A DNA stretch of 64,000 nucleotides from JAPOUP01 sp965221405 (GTDB taxonomy: Bacteria > Pseudomonadota > Alphaproteobacteria > Rhodobacterales > Rhodobacteraceae), in contig CBDCSE010000003.1 in assembly GCA_965221405.1 (NCBI GenBank), forward strand, positions 248,001-312,000. Reading direction: 5' to 3'. Both the position numbers and the translations under genes were made by a program. The notes beneath the pieces were generated by a model. That model searched no databases and was not told where the DNA came from. It saw only the letters and a list, made by a program, of their open reading frames with translations. Positions 9,801 through 21,834 of this stretch are shown piece by piece; within the stretch, counting starts at the first letter, position 1; each line of letters opens with the position of its first letter.

Positions 9801-11595
9801 CGCCCGCCGGCGTCACCACCAGCGTGTAGCGGGCCCCACTGCCTGCGAACGCCCCCTTCGCGCCCCCGGTCACGGTCACGTCGGTCGCGTCGAACCCGGT
9901 CACGTCCTCAGAGAAGGTGAAGGCCGCCGTGAACGGCGTCCGGTCGCTGATCCTCTCCGGCACCCCGGTGACCGTCAGCGTCGGGCTGTCGTCGATCGTC
10001 ACGGACGTGCCGGTGACCGTCACCCCGGCCAGCGCACCCCCTATGGAGACGGTCTCGCCATCCTCGGCGACGCCGTCGTCGGCGGGGGTGAGCGTGAACG
10101 AGGCGCTGCCGCCGGCCGCGCCCGCCGCGATGGCGATGCCGAAGTCCGCGACCGCCGCGTAGTCCGTGCCCTCCGTCGCGCTGTCGCCGCTGCCGCTGCC
10201 GCCGACGCTGACCGTCACCGTCTGCTCGGCCGCGAAGCGCGTCGCCCCGTTCACCGTGGCGGTCACGGTGACCGTGGTCCCGCCCGCGCCCTCGCCGACG
10301 GTGGTCGGCTCCGCCGAGAGCGTGATGCCGCCCGGCGCGTCGTCGTCGTCGGTGATCGTGCCGGTGCCGTCGAGGGCGGTACCGCCGCCGTCGAGGGTGG
10401 CGCCCGCGGGCGACGACAGGCGCAGGACCACCGTCTCGTCGTCCTCGTCGGTCGTGTCGCCGCTGACGGCGACGGCGACGGTCTGGCGGGTCGCGCCCGG
10501 CGCGAAGGTCAGCGTGCCGGCGGTGACGGCGGCGTAGTCTTCGCCTGGGGCCGCGGTGCCGGTGCCGGCGTCGGCGTAGGCGACCGTGACCGTCCTGCCG
10601 CTCGCCGCCGAGAGCCCGACGGCGAAGGTCAGCGTCGCCGTGCCGGCGTCGCCCTCGGCGACGCGTGGGGCGTCGATCGACAGCACCGGCGGGGCGTCGT
10701 CGTCGGCGATGGTCAGGGTCACGGCGGCCGGGTTGGCCACGCCGCCGCCCGCGGCCGCCGCCGAGACCGTCACGCTGAGGTCGGCGGCGTCCACGTCGTT
10801 GTCGACGGCGGTCAGCGTCACCGTGCCCGTGCTCGCCGTCTCCCCGGCGGCGACGGTCAGGACCTTGTTGTCGCTCAGCGTCACCCCCGCCCCCGCCGAG
10901 ACCGTCAGCGTCACCGCCTCGCTGGAGGCGCCCGACAGCGTCGCCGTCACCGTGCTGGCGTTGTCGTCCCCGCTCTCGCCGATCGTCGCCGGCGTCAGCA
11001 CCAGCGTCGCGCCCGGCGCGTCGTCGTCGTCGGTGAGGGTGATCTCGGCCTTGGTCACCGTGATGTCGCCGGAGGCGCCGGTGACGTCGAGGGTCTCGCT
11101 GCCCTCGCTGAGGACGTCCTGGGTGGGGGTGAGGGTGAAACTTCCGGTGCCGCTGGCGGCGCCGGGGGGGATGGTGACGTCGAACGGCGTGACGGCCGCG
11201 TAGTCCGTGCCGGAGTCCGCGGTGCCGCCGCCGACGCTGACCCGCACCGTGGTCGCGTCCTTGTAGCGGGTCGTCCCGTCCACCGCGGCCGTCACCGTGA
11301 CCGTGGTCGCGGCGGCGTCCTCGGCGACGGTGCTCTCGTCGACCGTGAGCGTGATGCCGCCCGGCGCGTCGTCGTCGTCGGTGAGGGTGATCTCGGCCTT
11401 GGTCACCGTGATGTCGCCGGAGGCGCCGGTGACGTCGAGGGTCTCGCTGCCCTCGCTGAGGACGTCCTGGGTGGGGGTGAGGGTGAAACTTCCGGTGCCG
11501 CTGGCGGCGCCGGGGGGGATGGTGACGTCGAACGGCGTGACGGCCGCGTAGTCCGTGCCGGAGTCCGCGGTGCCGCCGCCGACGCTGACCCGCAC
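6853..11595 (-). pseudogene. Calx-beta autotransporter, C-terminal fragment with beta-barrel
   Basis: This 1580-residue frame continues the protein encoded upstream at 11597-14521 but in another frame, so the gene is split. In order it shows Calx-beta type repeats (TDYAAVTPFDVTIPPGAASG, TLTDDDDAPG), an Ig-like segment near residues 560-660 (FTFSEDVTGFDATDVTVTGG), more Calx-beta units, a linker, and from about residue 1160 a C-terminal domain of alternating amphipathic strands that ends ENTVGVELTTRW. A terminal aromatic residue is typical of type V secretion barrels inserted by the Bam complex. The role is probably adhesion or surface display. The frame opens immediately after the break, so this part has no start signal of its own and would be made only if the break is an assembly error or is corrected. 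Base composition is extremely GC-rich. Confidence 0.8.
11010..11248. repeat. Internal 239-bp direct repeat of autotransporter gene, copy 1
   Basis: It is identical, as far as I can read, to 11358-11596 at an offset of 348 bp, which is 116 codons, so the repeat itself is in frame. It encodes one Calx-beta unit from the VRVSVGGGTADSG strand to the LTDDDDAPG turn. Confidence 0.85.
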
Positions 11596-11596
11596 C
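11358..11596. repeat. Internal 239-bp direct repeat of autotransporter gene, copy 2 (ends at the frameshift)
   Basis: This second copy stops at base 11596, and the very next base is where the reading frame of the upstream part fails. The coincidence points to a recombination junction or an assembly collapse between repeats rather than a random point mutation. Confidence 0.85.
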
Positions 11597-14521
11597 TCCC
11601 CTCACCGTCACCGTCCGGGCCGTGCTCCAGTCCTCGGCGGTGAAGGTCAGCGTGTCCTGGTCCCCGTCCCTCCCCGCGTCCGTGTCCACCGACACGACCG
11701 GCGTGTCCTGCACGGGCGCCACCGTGACGGTCACGTCGCCCGTGGGCTGCGCACCCAGCACCACCGTGTAGGTCCCCGTGGCGCCCTCCGCCACCGTCAG
11801 CGACGTCTCCGACAGCCGCACCGCGGCGGTGTCGTCGTCCTCCAGCGTGACGTCCGCCACGTGCACGACCAGTCCCCTGCCGTTCGCGTCGGTCGCCGTC
11901 CCCTCGACCGTGACCGTCTCGTCGCCCTCCGCCGTCTCGTCCTGGGTCGGATCCAGCGTCAGGCGCACCGTGCCCGAACCGGCCGTCTCGCCCGCCGGGA
12001 TCGTGATCGTCCTCGCGGCCGGGTCCCAGGCCGCCGTGTAGTCCGTCCCCTCCGTCGCGGTGCCCGCGAGGCCCAGCATCACCGTGGTCGCGCCGCTCGC
12101 CATCGCGACCTGCGGGTCCAGCGTGGCGCTCACCGTGACCGCGGCCGCGGCGGCGTCCCCCTCGCCGAAGGAGTCCGGGCTGACCGAAAGGGAGACGGCG
12201 GGCTGCGTCTCGTCGTCCGTCAGGGTCACTTCCGTCGCCGTCACGGTGCGGCCCGGCGCGCTGCCGCGGATCGAGATGGTCTCGTCCTCCTCGAAGAGAA
12301 GGTCGTCCACCGGCGTGACCGTCGCCGTCACGGTTCCCGAGCGGGCGTTCGCCGGGATCGTCACTCTGTCGCCGCCGCTGCGCGCATAGTCCCCCGGACC
12401 CGCCGACCCGCCCCACGCGAGATCGATCACGAGGTCGCGCGTCAGCGCGGGGTCTCCGGAGCCGGCCCAAGCGGCCGTGACCTCGACCTGCTGCGCACCG
12501 CCGTCTTCCGCGACCGTGGCGGGAGAGGCGGTCAGCGTGATGCCGGCGGCGTCCAGTATCCGGATGTCGGCGCCCCGCACGAAGGGGGTCGTCATCGCCC
12601 CCCGGCTGCCCTCGACGCGCACGAGCTCGACGTCGGCCTCCGTCGTCAGGTCGTCCACGGCGGTGAACGGGACCTTCACGTCGCCGTCGGTCTCGCCGGC
12701 CGGTATCGTGACGCTGTAGGGCCCTCCCCTCACGCTCCAGTCGGCGCCGGTCGTCGTGACGTTGGCGAAGGCGAGGGGAATCACCAGGTCGCTGTCCGAC
12801 ATCTCGCCGCGCAGGTTCGTCGCGGTGACGGTCAACTCCCGCTCGCCAGCGCCCTCCTGGAGCGTCGCCGGCGACACGGAAAGGCCGATCGCATGGCTCC
12901 CGCCAGCGATCCGGTTCTCGATCGCCAAGGTCATACGGGTCTGCAGAGCCGCGGCCACGGTGCCGGTCACCGTCGGGTCCCGAAGGTCCCGCCAGCCTGT
13001 GAACTTGAGGCCGCCGGCCGGAATCACGATCATCCTGTCGAAGTCGAAGTCCCCGTCCCTGACGACATAACTGCATGTCAATAAAGTGTCCCCTGAGCAT
13101 GGAACGGACACGAGGCCGCTGTCCAGCTCGACCTCGACCCGCGGGCTGCCAAGGAGTCTCGACGGCCTCGGGAATCCGCTGAAACTGCCGGTGGACCTGG
13201 TGCCGAAAAAAATGGCGAAGCCCGTCTGCCCGACAATTGCGGGGTCATTTGTTCGCACGTTGGCTATTGGACTGACCCTGACCGCGTCAATCGTGTAACC
13301 GCTGTCAGCGGCGGGCCAGAACCTTTGATTGAAACGTGCGGCAATCTCACCCCGATCTTTCGGCGAGATCGTCCCTGGATAATCTACAAATGTCCCCACG
13401 TCCTGCGCCGCCTTGAAGGTCACTTCCCGTTCGGCCGAGCTGCTTTCCCCGCTCTTCAGCTCGAATGCGAGCCTGTCAGGGTCGAGCTGGTCAGCCTGGG
13501 CCTGGCTTATTTCGTAGGTGACGTCGTAGTCCCTTGGGGCCGGGACTCCGCCAGAGGTGCTCACGTGGCAGTCGGCAACGTACTCCGCTCCGGGATATTG
13601 TCTGCTGGAACGATCTTTATTGGCGCATGTCAGTCTCACCGAAATGGGCTGATCTGAAATGCCGATGGAAAAGAAACCCGAGCCCGTGAAGGTTTCGCCG
13701 CCCGCATCGAAGCGGGCATCGAACTTCACTGTCTCAAAACCTTCACGCTCCGTGTCGTCGACAATGGTGACCGAAACGTCGCGGCGCCCGGTGGTGCTGC
13801 CGGCCTCGATGGCGATCGTCCAGGGAGGGCCGTCGCCGCCGAAGTCGAGGTCGGCGGCGGAGGCCGCGCCGGCCACTGCCGTGTCCCGGGTGACCCTGAC
13901 GGTCGCGTCCTCCTCGAGCGTCGCGCCGGACAGGAACGCCGCGAGCCTGAAGCTGAAGGCGTCTCCTTCATCGCGGTTGGTGGAGAGGGCAAAGCCTGTG
14001 CCCGGCTCTTCCAGTCGAAAGGTGAACGTGGGCGCGTCGTCGTTGTCCGCGAGCGCGATGTCCGCCGGCGTCACCGTGAGGGTGCCGGACGTGCCGCCGA
14101 CGGAGACCGTCTCGGGCCCCTCGAAGAAGTTGTCGTCCGTCGGAAACAGGACGATGTTGGCGGTTCCCGTCAGGCTCCCGGCCGGGACCGTGATGTCGGG
14201 AAGGGTTTCGACAATATCGTAGTCCGAGTCCTTCGCCGTGCCGGCGAGGGACAGGTCGATGACGGTGGCGGCCGGACGCGCGGCGGAGAGCGTTGCGGTG
14301 ACCGTGACCGTGGCGTAGCCCCCTCCCTCGGCGAGCCCGGTCCCTGCGGGGACCGAGAGGGTGACGGACGGGGACTGCGCCAGGGCAGCCGGTGCGCCCA
14401 GCAGCGCGGCGCACGCGGCCAGATGCCCCAGAAGGCGGGCGAGGCCCGCGGTTCGGCCGACGGAGGCGTCAGGAGGGGCGGTCGGCGGGCAGGGGCGCCG
14501 CAGCCAGGCCGGCGCCCTCAC
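11597..14521 (-). pseudogene. Calx-beta autotransporter, N-terminal fragment with signal peptide
   Basis: From a GTG at 14521 the product begins with a long signal sequence whose hydrophobic core is HLAACAALLGAPAALAQ, with cleavage expected after ALAQ. About 975 residues of Calx-beta type repeats follow (for example TAKDSDYDIVETLPDITVPAG, ending in acidic LTDDE or LADNDD turns; the family binds Ca2+). The frame then reaches WSTARTVTV and breaks at 11596-11597; past that point the same frame gives only arginine-rich nonsense down to 9908, while the next frame gives clean repeats. An upstream extension to an ATG at 14980 is possible but overlaps the end of phaB and has no protein character. No clear ribosome site precedes the GTG, so the start is uncertain. 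Confidence 0.75.
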
Positions 14522-14960
14522 GGCCGGGGCCGGAAGGCGCGCACGGATGCGGCGCCCCGGCGTGTCCCCGGCAACCGGGGGGGGCGGTTCGGGGATTGTC
14601 AAGGGCGGAAACGTCCCGACATCCCGGTCACGGCGGACTTTCCCCGGCCGCGCGAGGCATTCCGCTCCCCGCGGTCTCCCGGGCCGGGGAGACCGCGGCG
14701 CTTCCGCCGGGCCGGTAAAGCCGCCGAAGTGATCGGGGTGAACCACCGCCGCGGCAGTTCCTGCTGCTGACGCTGCGGGATCAGTGATGGCCGTAGCCGT
14801 CGACGGAAATCGGGAGATGACTGCCAGGGACCGTCCAGCCTTCCAACATCTGCCGCGCTGAGGGGCCATGCGGCGCGAAGTGAACCTGACCCAAGGGTGG
14901 AAAAAGGAAGCGAGCGGCCGCTTTCGGGTTGGCTGATGATGCCGGGTGTTTTCAAGGCCG
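14522..14960. other. Gene-free interval between phaB and the autotransporter gene
   Basis: I see no supported gene in these 439 bp. It holds a strong hairpin at 14669-14698 and the presumed promoter and leader of the autotransporter gene on the minus strand. Confidence 0.6.
14669..14698. terminator. GC hairpin downstream of phaB
   Basis: The arms CCGCGGTCTCCC and GGGAGACCGCGG pair over 12 bp with a 6-base loop. It lies about 260 bp downstream of phaB on the minus strand. There is no T-run on either side, so it is not a standard intrinsic terminator; it may stabilise or end the phaB transcript. Confidence 0.35.
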
Positions 14961-15683
14961 TTACGCAAAGAACTGCGCACCGTTGGCGGAGATTGTGGAT
15001 CCGTTCATGAAAGCAGCCTCTTCCGAGGCCAGAAACACCACGCAGCGCGCTATTTCCTCCGGTTCGCCCAGGCGTCCGGCCGGAATCTGCGCGATTATCG
15101 ACTCCCTGACCTTTTCCGGAACGGCCATCACCATCTCGGTTGCGATGTAGCCGGGGCAGACGGCGTTCGCCGTTATGCCGTTTCGGGCGCCTTCCTGCGC
15201 CAGGGACCTTACTATGCCGATATCACCGGCTTTGGTGGCCGCGTAGTTGACCTGCGCGAACTGGCCCTTCTGTCCGTTAACCGAACTGATCACGATGACC
15301 CGCCCGAATTTCCGCGTGCGCATGCCCGGCCAGATCGGATGTACGGTGTTGAACACACCGGTAAGGTTCGTGTCGATGACCTGTTGCCACTGTTCGGGGG
15401 TCATTCTGTGGAACGGAGCGTCCCGCGTTATTCCCGCGTTGGCGACCACCACGTCTATCGGACCCAGGTCGGTTTCGACCCGGGCGAGGCCCTCCTTTGA
15501 TTCCCCATAGTCGGCGACGTTCCATCTATAGGTCCTGATTCCCGTCTCCTTCGTGAAGGCGTCGGCTCTCTCTTCATTGCCCGCATACGTCGCCGCGACA
15601 CTGTAACCGGCTGCATACAAGGCTTTTGAGATCGCTTCTCCGATGCCGCGGCTGCCGCCGGTAACCAAGGCTACACGTCCCAT
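14961..15683 (-). CDS. phaB: Acetoacetyl-CoA reductase
   Basis: A 240-residue short-chain dehydrogenase that reduces acetoacetyl-CoA to (R)-3-hydroxybutyryl-CoA with NADPH, the second step of polyhydroxybutyrate synthesis. Seen are the cofactor loop VTGGSRGIGEAI at 7-18, NAG at 82-84, the catalytic serine segment VISSVNGQKGQFAQ (Ser133/134) and the Tyr147-x3-Lys151 pair in NYAATKAG. The ATG at 15683 follows a strong GGAGGAAA ribosome site; a longer open frame upstream has no family character. It is 121 bp downstream of phaA, probably one operon. A PHB synthase gene is not in the window. Confidence 0.93.
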   Translation of the reverse strand: MGRVALVTGGSRGIGEAISKALYAAGYSVAATYAGNEERADAFTKETGIRTYRWNVADYGESKEGLARVETDLGPIDVVVANAGITRDAPFHRMTPEQWQQVIDTNLTGVFNTVHPIWPGMRTRKFGRVIVISSVNGQKGQFAQVNYAATKAGDIGIVRSLAQEGARNGITANAVCPGYIATEMVMAVPEKVRESIIAQIPAGRLGEPEEIARCVVFLASEEAAFMNGSTISANGAQFFA

Positions 15684-15804
15684 GGTCAGGTTTCCTCCGT
15701 GTGTTATCCTATCGATGTTCCGTGAATGTTTCCGCTTTCCGGATGCGCATCCCGAAAGCGGAGCTGGGAGTGAGCCCGGGCCCGCGGTATGATCCCGCAG
15801 TTGG

Positions 15805-16980
15805 TCAGGGCCGCTCAACGCACATGGCGACGCCCATGCCTCCACCGATGCAGAGCGTGGCGAGGCCTCTTCCGGCGCCGCGGCGGCGCATCTCGAACAG
15901 AAGGGTGATAAGGACACGGGCGCCGGACGCACCGACCGGATGGCCTATTGCGATGGCTCCGCCGTTTACATTGACGATATCGGTGTTCCAGCCCATGTCC
16001 TTGTTCACCGCGCAGGCTTGGGCGGCGAAAGCCTCGTTGGCTTCGACCAGATCAAGGTCGTCGACTTTCCATCCCGCTTTTTCCAGGGCCTTTCTCGAAG
16101 CTGGGATCGGGCCAGTGCCCATTATTGATGGATCGACACCCGCCGTCGCGTAGCTCACGATGCGGGCCATGGGCTCGATGCCGCGTTTTTCGGCCTCGTC
16201 CGCGCCGATCAGCACGACAGCGGCGGCGCCGTCATTGATTCCCGACGCATTGCCGGCGGTCACCGTTCCTTCCTTGTCGAAGGCAGGCCTCAGTTTGCGC
16301 ATGTTCTCGATCGTGGCGCCATGTCGAATGTATTCATCCGATTCCACCACGACCTCGCCCTTGCGGGTCCTGACGGTGTATGGCGTGATCTCGTCGGCGA
16401 ATTTCCCGCCTTTCTGCGCCGCCTCCGCCTTGTTCTGGCTGGCAACCGCGAAAGCATCCTGCTCGTCCCGCGAAAGCTGCCATTGCCTCGCGACGTTCTC
16501 CGCGGTGTTGCCCATGTGGTAACCGTAGAAGGCGTCGGTCAGCGCGTCCTTGATCATGGTGTCCGCGAAATCGGCGCCGCCCATTTTGACGCCCGCCCTA
16601 AGGTGGGCGCAATGCGGCGCCATGGACATGCTCTCCTGGCCGCCAGCGACGACGACTCCAGCGTCACCGAGCTGTATGTGCTGGCAGCCGAGTGCAACCG
16701 CGCGCAGGCCCGATCCGCAGAGTTGGTTGACGCCCCAGGCAGGGCTCTCAACCGGAATGCCGGCGTTCACCGAGGCCTGGCGCGCCGGATTCTGACCCTG
16801 CCCGGCGGCGAGGATCTGGCCAAGTATGACTTCCGAAACGTCTTTGGGTTCAAGGTCGGCGCGCTGGACCGCGGCCTTGATTGCGGTCGAGCCGAGATCG
16901 TGCGCCGGGGTGCCCGCGAATGCGCCATTGAAACTTCCGACTGCGGTGCGCGCCGCAGATGCGATTACAACATTGGTCAT
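15805..16980 (-). CDS. phaA: Acetyl-CoA acetyltransferase (beta-ketothiolase)
   Basis: This 391-residue biosynthetic thiolase condenses two acetyl-CoA to acetoacetyl-CoA for PHB synthesis. The nucleophilic cysteine is in NQLCGSGLRA (Cys88), the catalytic histidine in IGHPVGASGAR (His347) and the second catalytic cysteine in CIGGGMGVAM (Cys377). Length and all three residues fit an active enzyme. The ATG at 16980 is preceded by AGAGGAAT. It leads phaB on the same strand and faces a 1.8-kb gene-free region. Confidence 0.95.
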   Translation of the reverse strand: MTNVVIASAARTAVGSFNGAFAGTPAHDLGSTAIKAAVQRADLEPKDVSEVILGQILAAGQGQNPARQASVNAGIPVESPAWGVNQLCGSGLRAVALGCQHIQLGDAGVVVAGGQESMSMAPHCAHLRAGVKMGGADFADTMIKDALTDAFYGYHMGNTAENVARQWQLSRDEQDAFAVASQNKAEAAQKGGKFADEITPYTVRTRKGEVVVESDEYIRHGATIENMRKLRPAFDKEGTVTAGNASGINDGAAAVVLIGADEAEKRGIEPMARIVSYATAGVDPSIMGTGPIPASRKALEKAGWKVDDLDLVEANEAFAAQACAVNKDMGWNTDIVNVNGGAIAIGHPVGASGARVLITLLFEMRRRGAGRGLATLCIGGGMGVAMCVERP

Positions 16981-17129
16981 GATATTCCTCTGTCCGTATC
17001 AAATAAGTCACCGAGTGGCCACGGTCGCGGGCCGGTGAAGTCATGGGAGAGCGGGCAGGAGCTCGCGATGCCCGTCACCAGGGCGATAGATTTTGCATCG
17101 CGGCAAATCAAGTGACACACTGTCTCAGG

Positions 17130-17271
17130 CAGGGCAATCGCTTTTGGAGTTTCAGCAGTCCGAAATGGGGAACATGGAAAGAACAAAGCGCCGTCTGTCG
17201 CCGTTTTCCCGATTGTTTGAGGCATTCTCGACCCCAATCGCAGTCTTTTGGGCCCAAAAGCGATTGCCCTG
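17130..17271. repeat. 18-bp inverted repeat pair with adjoining 16-bp palindrome
   Basis: CAGGGCAATCGCTTTTGG at 17130-17147 is repeated as its reverse complement at 17254-17271, 106 bp away. The right arm overlaps the perfect palindrome CTTTTGGGCCCAAAAG at 17245-17260. TGTCTCAGGC also occurs directly repeated beside both arms (17121 and 17272). It lies 150-290 bp upstream of phaA, in its possible 5' leader. Function unknown. Confidence 0.7.
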
Positions 17272-18496
17272 TGTCTCAGGCGGGGCTCTGCCCGTTCGGG
17301 CGCAATCGTGTTCCGGGCCGCGATCCCAAACACCCAGGTGACGCCGCGGGTTGACCCGGAGAGCGAATCGGCCCGATGCGCGGGTGGCGCGGAATCCAGG
17401 TTTGGTCCAGTCAGCCCAGACGGCCCGAGGGGCCTACGGACACCCGGTTCATCGACCCTGGAACATGCGCTTGGGTAAGCTGCGGAGAAACCCGATGGTT
17501 CGGCATTCCCGGAAGACCGTGTCCTGCCGCGACCATGGTCGTCGGCGGACGTCACGGTTGCCGGGCATGGCCCCGGTGTCCCTTCCCGCGTCGCGACCGC
17601 AACCAGGAAAGTCTAGCCGGGAAGCGCACCGGCGACCGGGAGCGACCTCCTGAGCCCGGCGAAGTTAGCCGTGGGGTCGCCGTATTCGGTGGGTGGCTGA
17701 CGACGGGCGGGACCATCACCGGGAACTGCTGTGCCAACCGCGCACTCACGGATAAGGCCCGTGAAGCGCTGGCGCGGCACTCCACCCGTAACCTGATCCG
17801 GCCCGGTGGTACCATGAATTTCCCTTGCCACGCGGAACGCTCGCGACAAAAGCTGCCGGGAGCCGTCCGGTTCGGACATGGCGTCGCCAGAGTATCTTCG
17901 CCGGCTTAGGCCCGGTTGCCGGGCGGCGCGGCGCACGGAACACAGGGAGACGCCCCGAGACGCCCCGCAAGAGACACCCCGGTGGAAACGAATCACTTCC
18001 TGTCGCATCTTTCAGGGCGGGTCCGGAGCGTTTCGGTATGGGCGGTTCGGGTGTGCCAGTCCCAGCTCCCGCCGGGGACGGGGTATGAACTCGATGGTTT
18101 GCGGCGTTAGGTGGTGACACCGCCGATCTCCATACCCGGACTTCTTGAAGCTGTAATGGTCGCTGACGGCTTCTCACCCCCGGATTTGAGATTCCCGGGC
18201 GCGCGGTCTGTTGCTCCCGCCGGGATCGGCCCTCCGGAAAGTTCGGCCAACTATCTGGGGATTATGACAATATTCGTATAAACACTGGAAACGCCCGGCA
18301 GATCCCCGCCGGAGTTTCCCGTTCATGACCATACCGTGCTTACGGTAGGGTTTCGCCGGAGGCGAACATGGTGCGGTGGTGGCCTGCGTCTTCCCGGGGA
18401 CATTCCCCGTACCGATACGGCGCCAGAGGAACACGGGAGGAAGGCGGTCACCTTCCCCGACGGACATAAAAGGGGCCTCTTACCGCCCCAGGGCTG

Positions 18497-18525
18497 TTGA
18501 CAACGATTCGGGCGCACCTTATGAA
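18497..18525 (+). promoter_or_regulatory. Candidate sigma-70 promoter for the str/S10/spc cluster
   Basis: TTGACA at 18497-18502, a 17-base spacer, and TATGAA at 18520-18525 match the housekeeping consensus well. It lies about 270 bp upstream of rpsL and is the best-matching promoter I found in the gene-free region. Confidence 0.6.
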
Positions 18526-18798
18526 GTCACTGTGACGGCGAACGGAAACTTTCGCCCGGACCAGACATGAAGTGGCCACGATCCGGGCGGTTCCCGCTCC
18601 GATCCTCTGAAATTCCACCGCGTCGTTCCCGCGAACGAGGGGACGTATGCGGCTTTCGTGTTTTCTGGATACGGAAAACGCGCACGAACGGCGAAGCGCC
18701 AAGGATGCGCTGACGGATGCGAGGGCATAATCCCTCCTGGAAGATTAAGGTCGAAGACCAAGAACCATGGGCGTAGCGATACAGGGAACGAGACCCAG

Positions 18799-19170
18799 AT
18801 GCCGACGATACAGCAGCTGATCCGCAAACCGCGTCAGCCGAAAACGAAACGATCGAAATCGCTGCACCTCGAAAGCTGTCCGCAGAAACGCGGCGTCTGC
18901 ACGCGTGTTTACACGACGACGCCCAAGAAGCCCAATTCCGCCATGCGGAAGGTGGCGAAGGTGCGGCTCACCAACGGATTTGAGGTGATCAGCTACATTC
19001 CGGGGGAAAGCCATAATCTTCAGGAACACTCCGTGGTGCTTATCCGGGGTGGACGTGTCAAGGATCTGCCGGGCGTCCGTTACCATATCCTGCGCGGCGT
19101 GCTCGATACCCAGGGTGTCAAGGACCGCAGGCAACGCCGCTCGAAATATGGCGCCAAGCGGCCGAAGTAA
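18799..19170 (+). CDS. rpsL: 30S ribosomal protein S12
   Basis: 123 residues. S12 sits at the decoding centre and tunes accuracy. The streptomycin-site loops TTPKKPNSAMRK and PGVRYHILRGVLDTQGVKDR are intact with the usual lysines; the latter holds the Asp that is methylthiolated in many bacteria. The ATG at 18799 matches the family start (MPTIQQLIRKPR); an upstream extension to 18658 is not protein-like. It is the first gene of the cluster, 12 bp before rpsG. Confidence 0.98.
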   Translation: MPTIQQLIRKPRQPKTKRSKSLHLESCPQKRGVCTRVYTTTPKKPNSAMRKVAKVRLTNGFEVISYIPGESHNLQEHSVVLIRGGRVKDLPGVRYHILRGVLDTQGVKDRRQRRSKYGAKRPK

Positions 19171-19182
19171 CGGGAAACGCAG

Positions 19183-19653
19183 ATGTCCAGACGTCACGCC
19201 GCCGAAAAGCGCGAAATCCTGCCCGACGCCAAGTATGGTGACGCGGTTCTGACCAAGTTCATGAACAGCCTGATGATCGATGGCAAGAAATCCGTTGCCG
19301 AGCGCATCGTTTACCACGCCCTCGACCGCGTCGAGAGCCGTCTGAGAAGGTCACCGGTCGACGTGTTCCATGAGGCTCTCGATAACATCAAGCCCTCGGT
19401 CGAGGTCCGGTCACGGCGCGTCGGCGGTGCCACCTACCAGATTCCGGTTGAGGTCCGTCCCGAGCGCAGGCAGGCGCTGGCCATTCGGTGGCTGATCAGC
19501 GCGAGCAGGAAACGCGGCGAGAACACTATGGAGGAGCGTCTCGCCGCCGAACTGGCCGATGCGGTGAACAACCGGGGCGCCGCGGTCAAACGGCGCGAAG
19601 ACACACACAAGATGGCTGAAGCCAACAAGGCTTTCAGCCATTACCGGTGGTAA
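19183..19653 (+). CDS. rpsG: 30S ribosomal protein S7
   Basis: 156 residues (MSRRHAAEKREILPDAKYGD to KAFSHYRW). S7 nucleates assembly of the 30S head and lines the exit tRNA site; in E. coli it also represses its own operon. The RNA-binding segment SLMIDGKKSVAERIVY and the RRVGGATYQIPVEV arm are present. It lies 12 bp after rpsL and 30 bp before fusA. Confidence 0.98.
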   Translation: MSRRHAAEKREILPDAKYGDAVLTKFMNSLMIDGKKSVAERIVYHALDRVESRLRRSPVDVFHEALDNIKPSVEVRSRRVGGATYQIPVEVRPERRQALAIRWLISASRKRGENTMEERLAAELADAVNNRGAAVKRREDTHKMAEANKAFSHYRW

Positions 19654-19683
19654 TCTCCCGAATTCCGAGGTCCCGTAGAAGCC

Positions 19684-21801
<2,118 letters not shown>

Positions 21802-21834
21802 GCGGACCGCCCTGACCGAAACAAGGAGACCAGT

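Larger units (their letters stand above)
16981..18798. other. 1.8-kb gene-free region between phaA and rpsL
   Basis: No open frame here has recognisable protein character; candidates on both strands are short, arginine-rich and unrelated to anything I know. It contains an 18-bp inverted repeat pair with a 16-bp perfect palindrome (17130-17271) near the phaA side, and a consensus-like promoter at 18497-18525 on the rpsL side. No tRNA cloverleaf was found by eye. In most relatives rpoC would be expected here. Confidence 0.6.

Noticed and set aside
9908..11596. Continuation of the upstream autotransporter frame past the break
   Set aside because: The translation becomes Arg/His/Gly-rich nonsense while the next frame is clean repeat protein, so this is read-through after the frameshift.
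11010..11596. CRISPR-like repeats
   Set aside because: Two long coding repeats of 239 bp at 348-bp offset in a surface-protein gene; not short repeats with unique spacers. No CRISPR array was seen anywhere in the window.
7273..11643. A 1456-codon open frame on the plus strand opposite the autotransporter
   Set aside because: It is an antisense shadow of very GC-rich coding DNA; the translation is almost only Arg, Gly, Ala, Pro, Asp and His with no domain, and the minus strand has clear Calx-beta repeats.
16977..17555. 192-codon minus-strand frame upstream of phaA
   Set aside because: It overlaps the phaA start, lacks any family pattern and has no ribosome site; treated as chance.
16981..18798. 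tRNA genes in the phaA-rpsL gap
   Set aside because: I looked for cloverleaf stems and a GGTTCGAATCC-type T-arm and saw none; a tRNA search tool would be needed to be certain.
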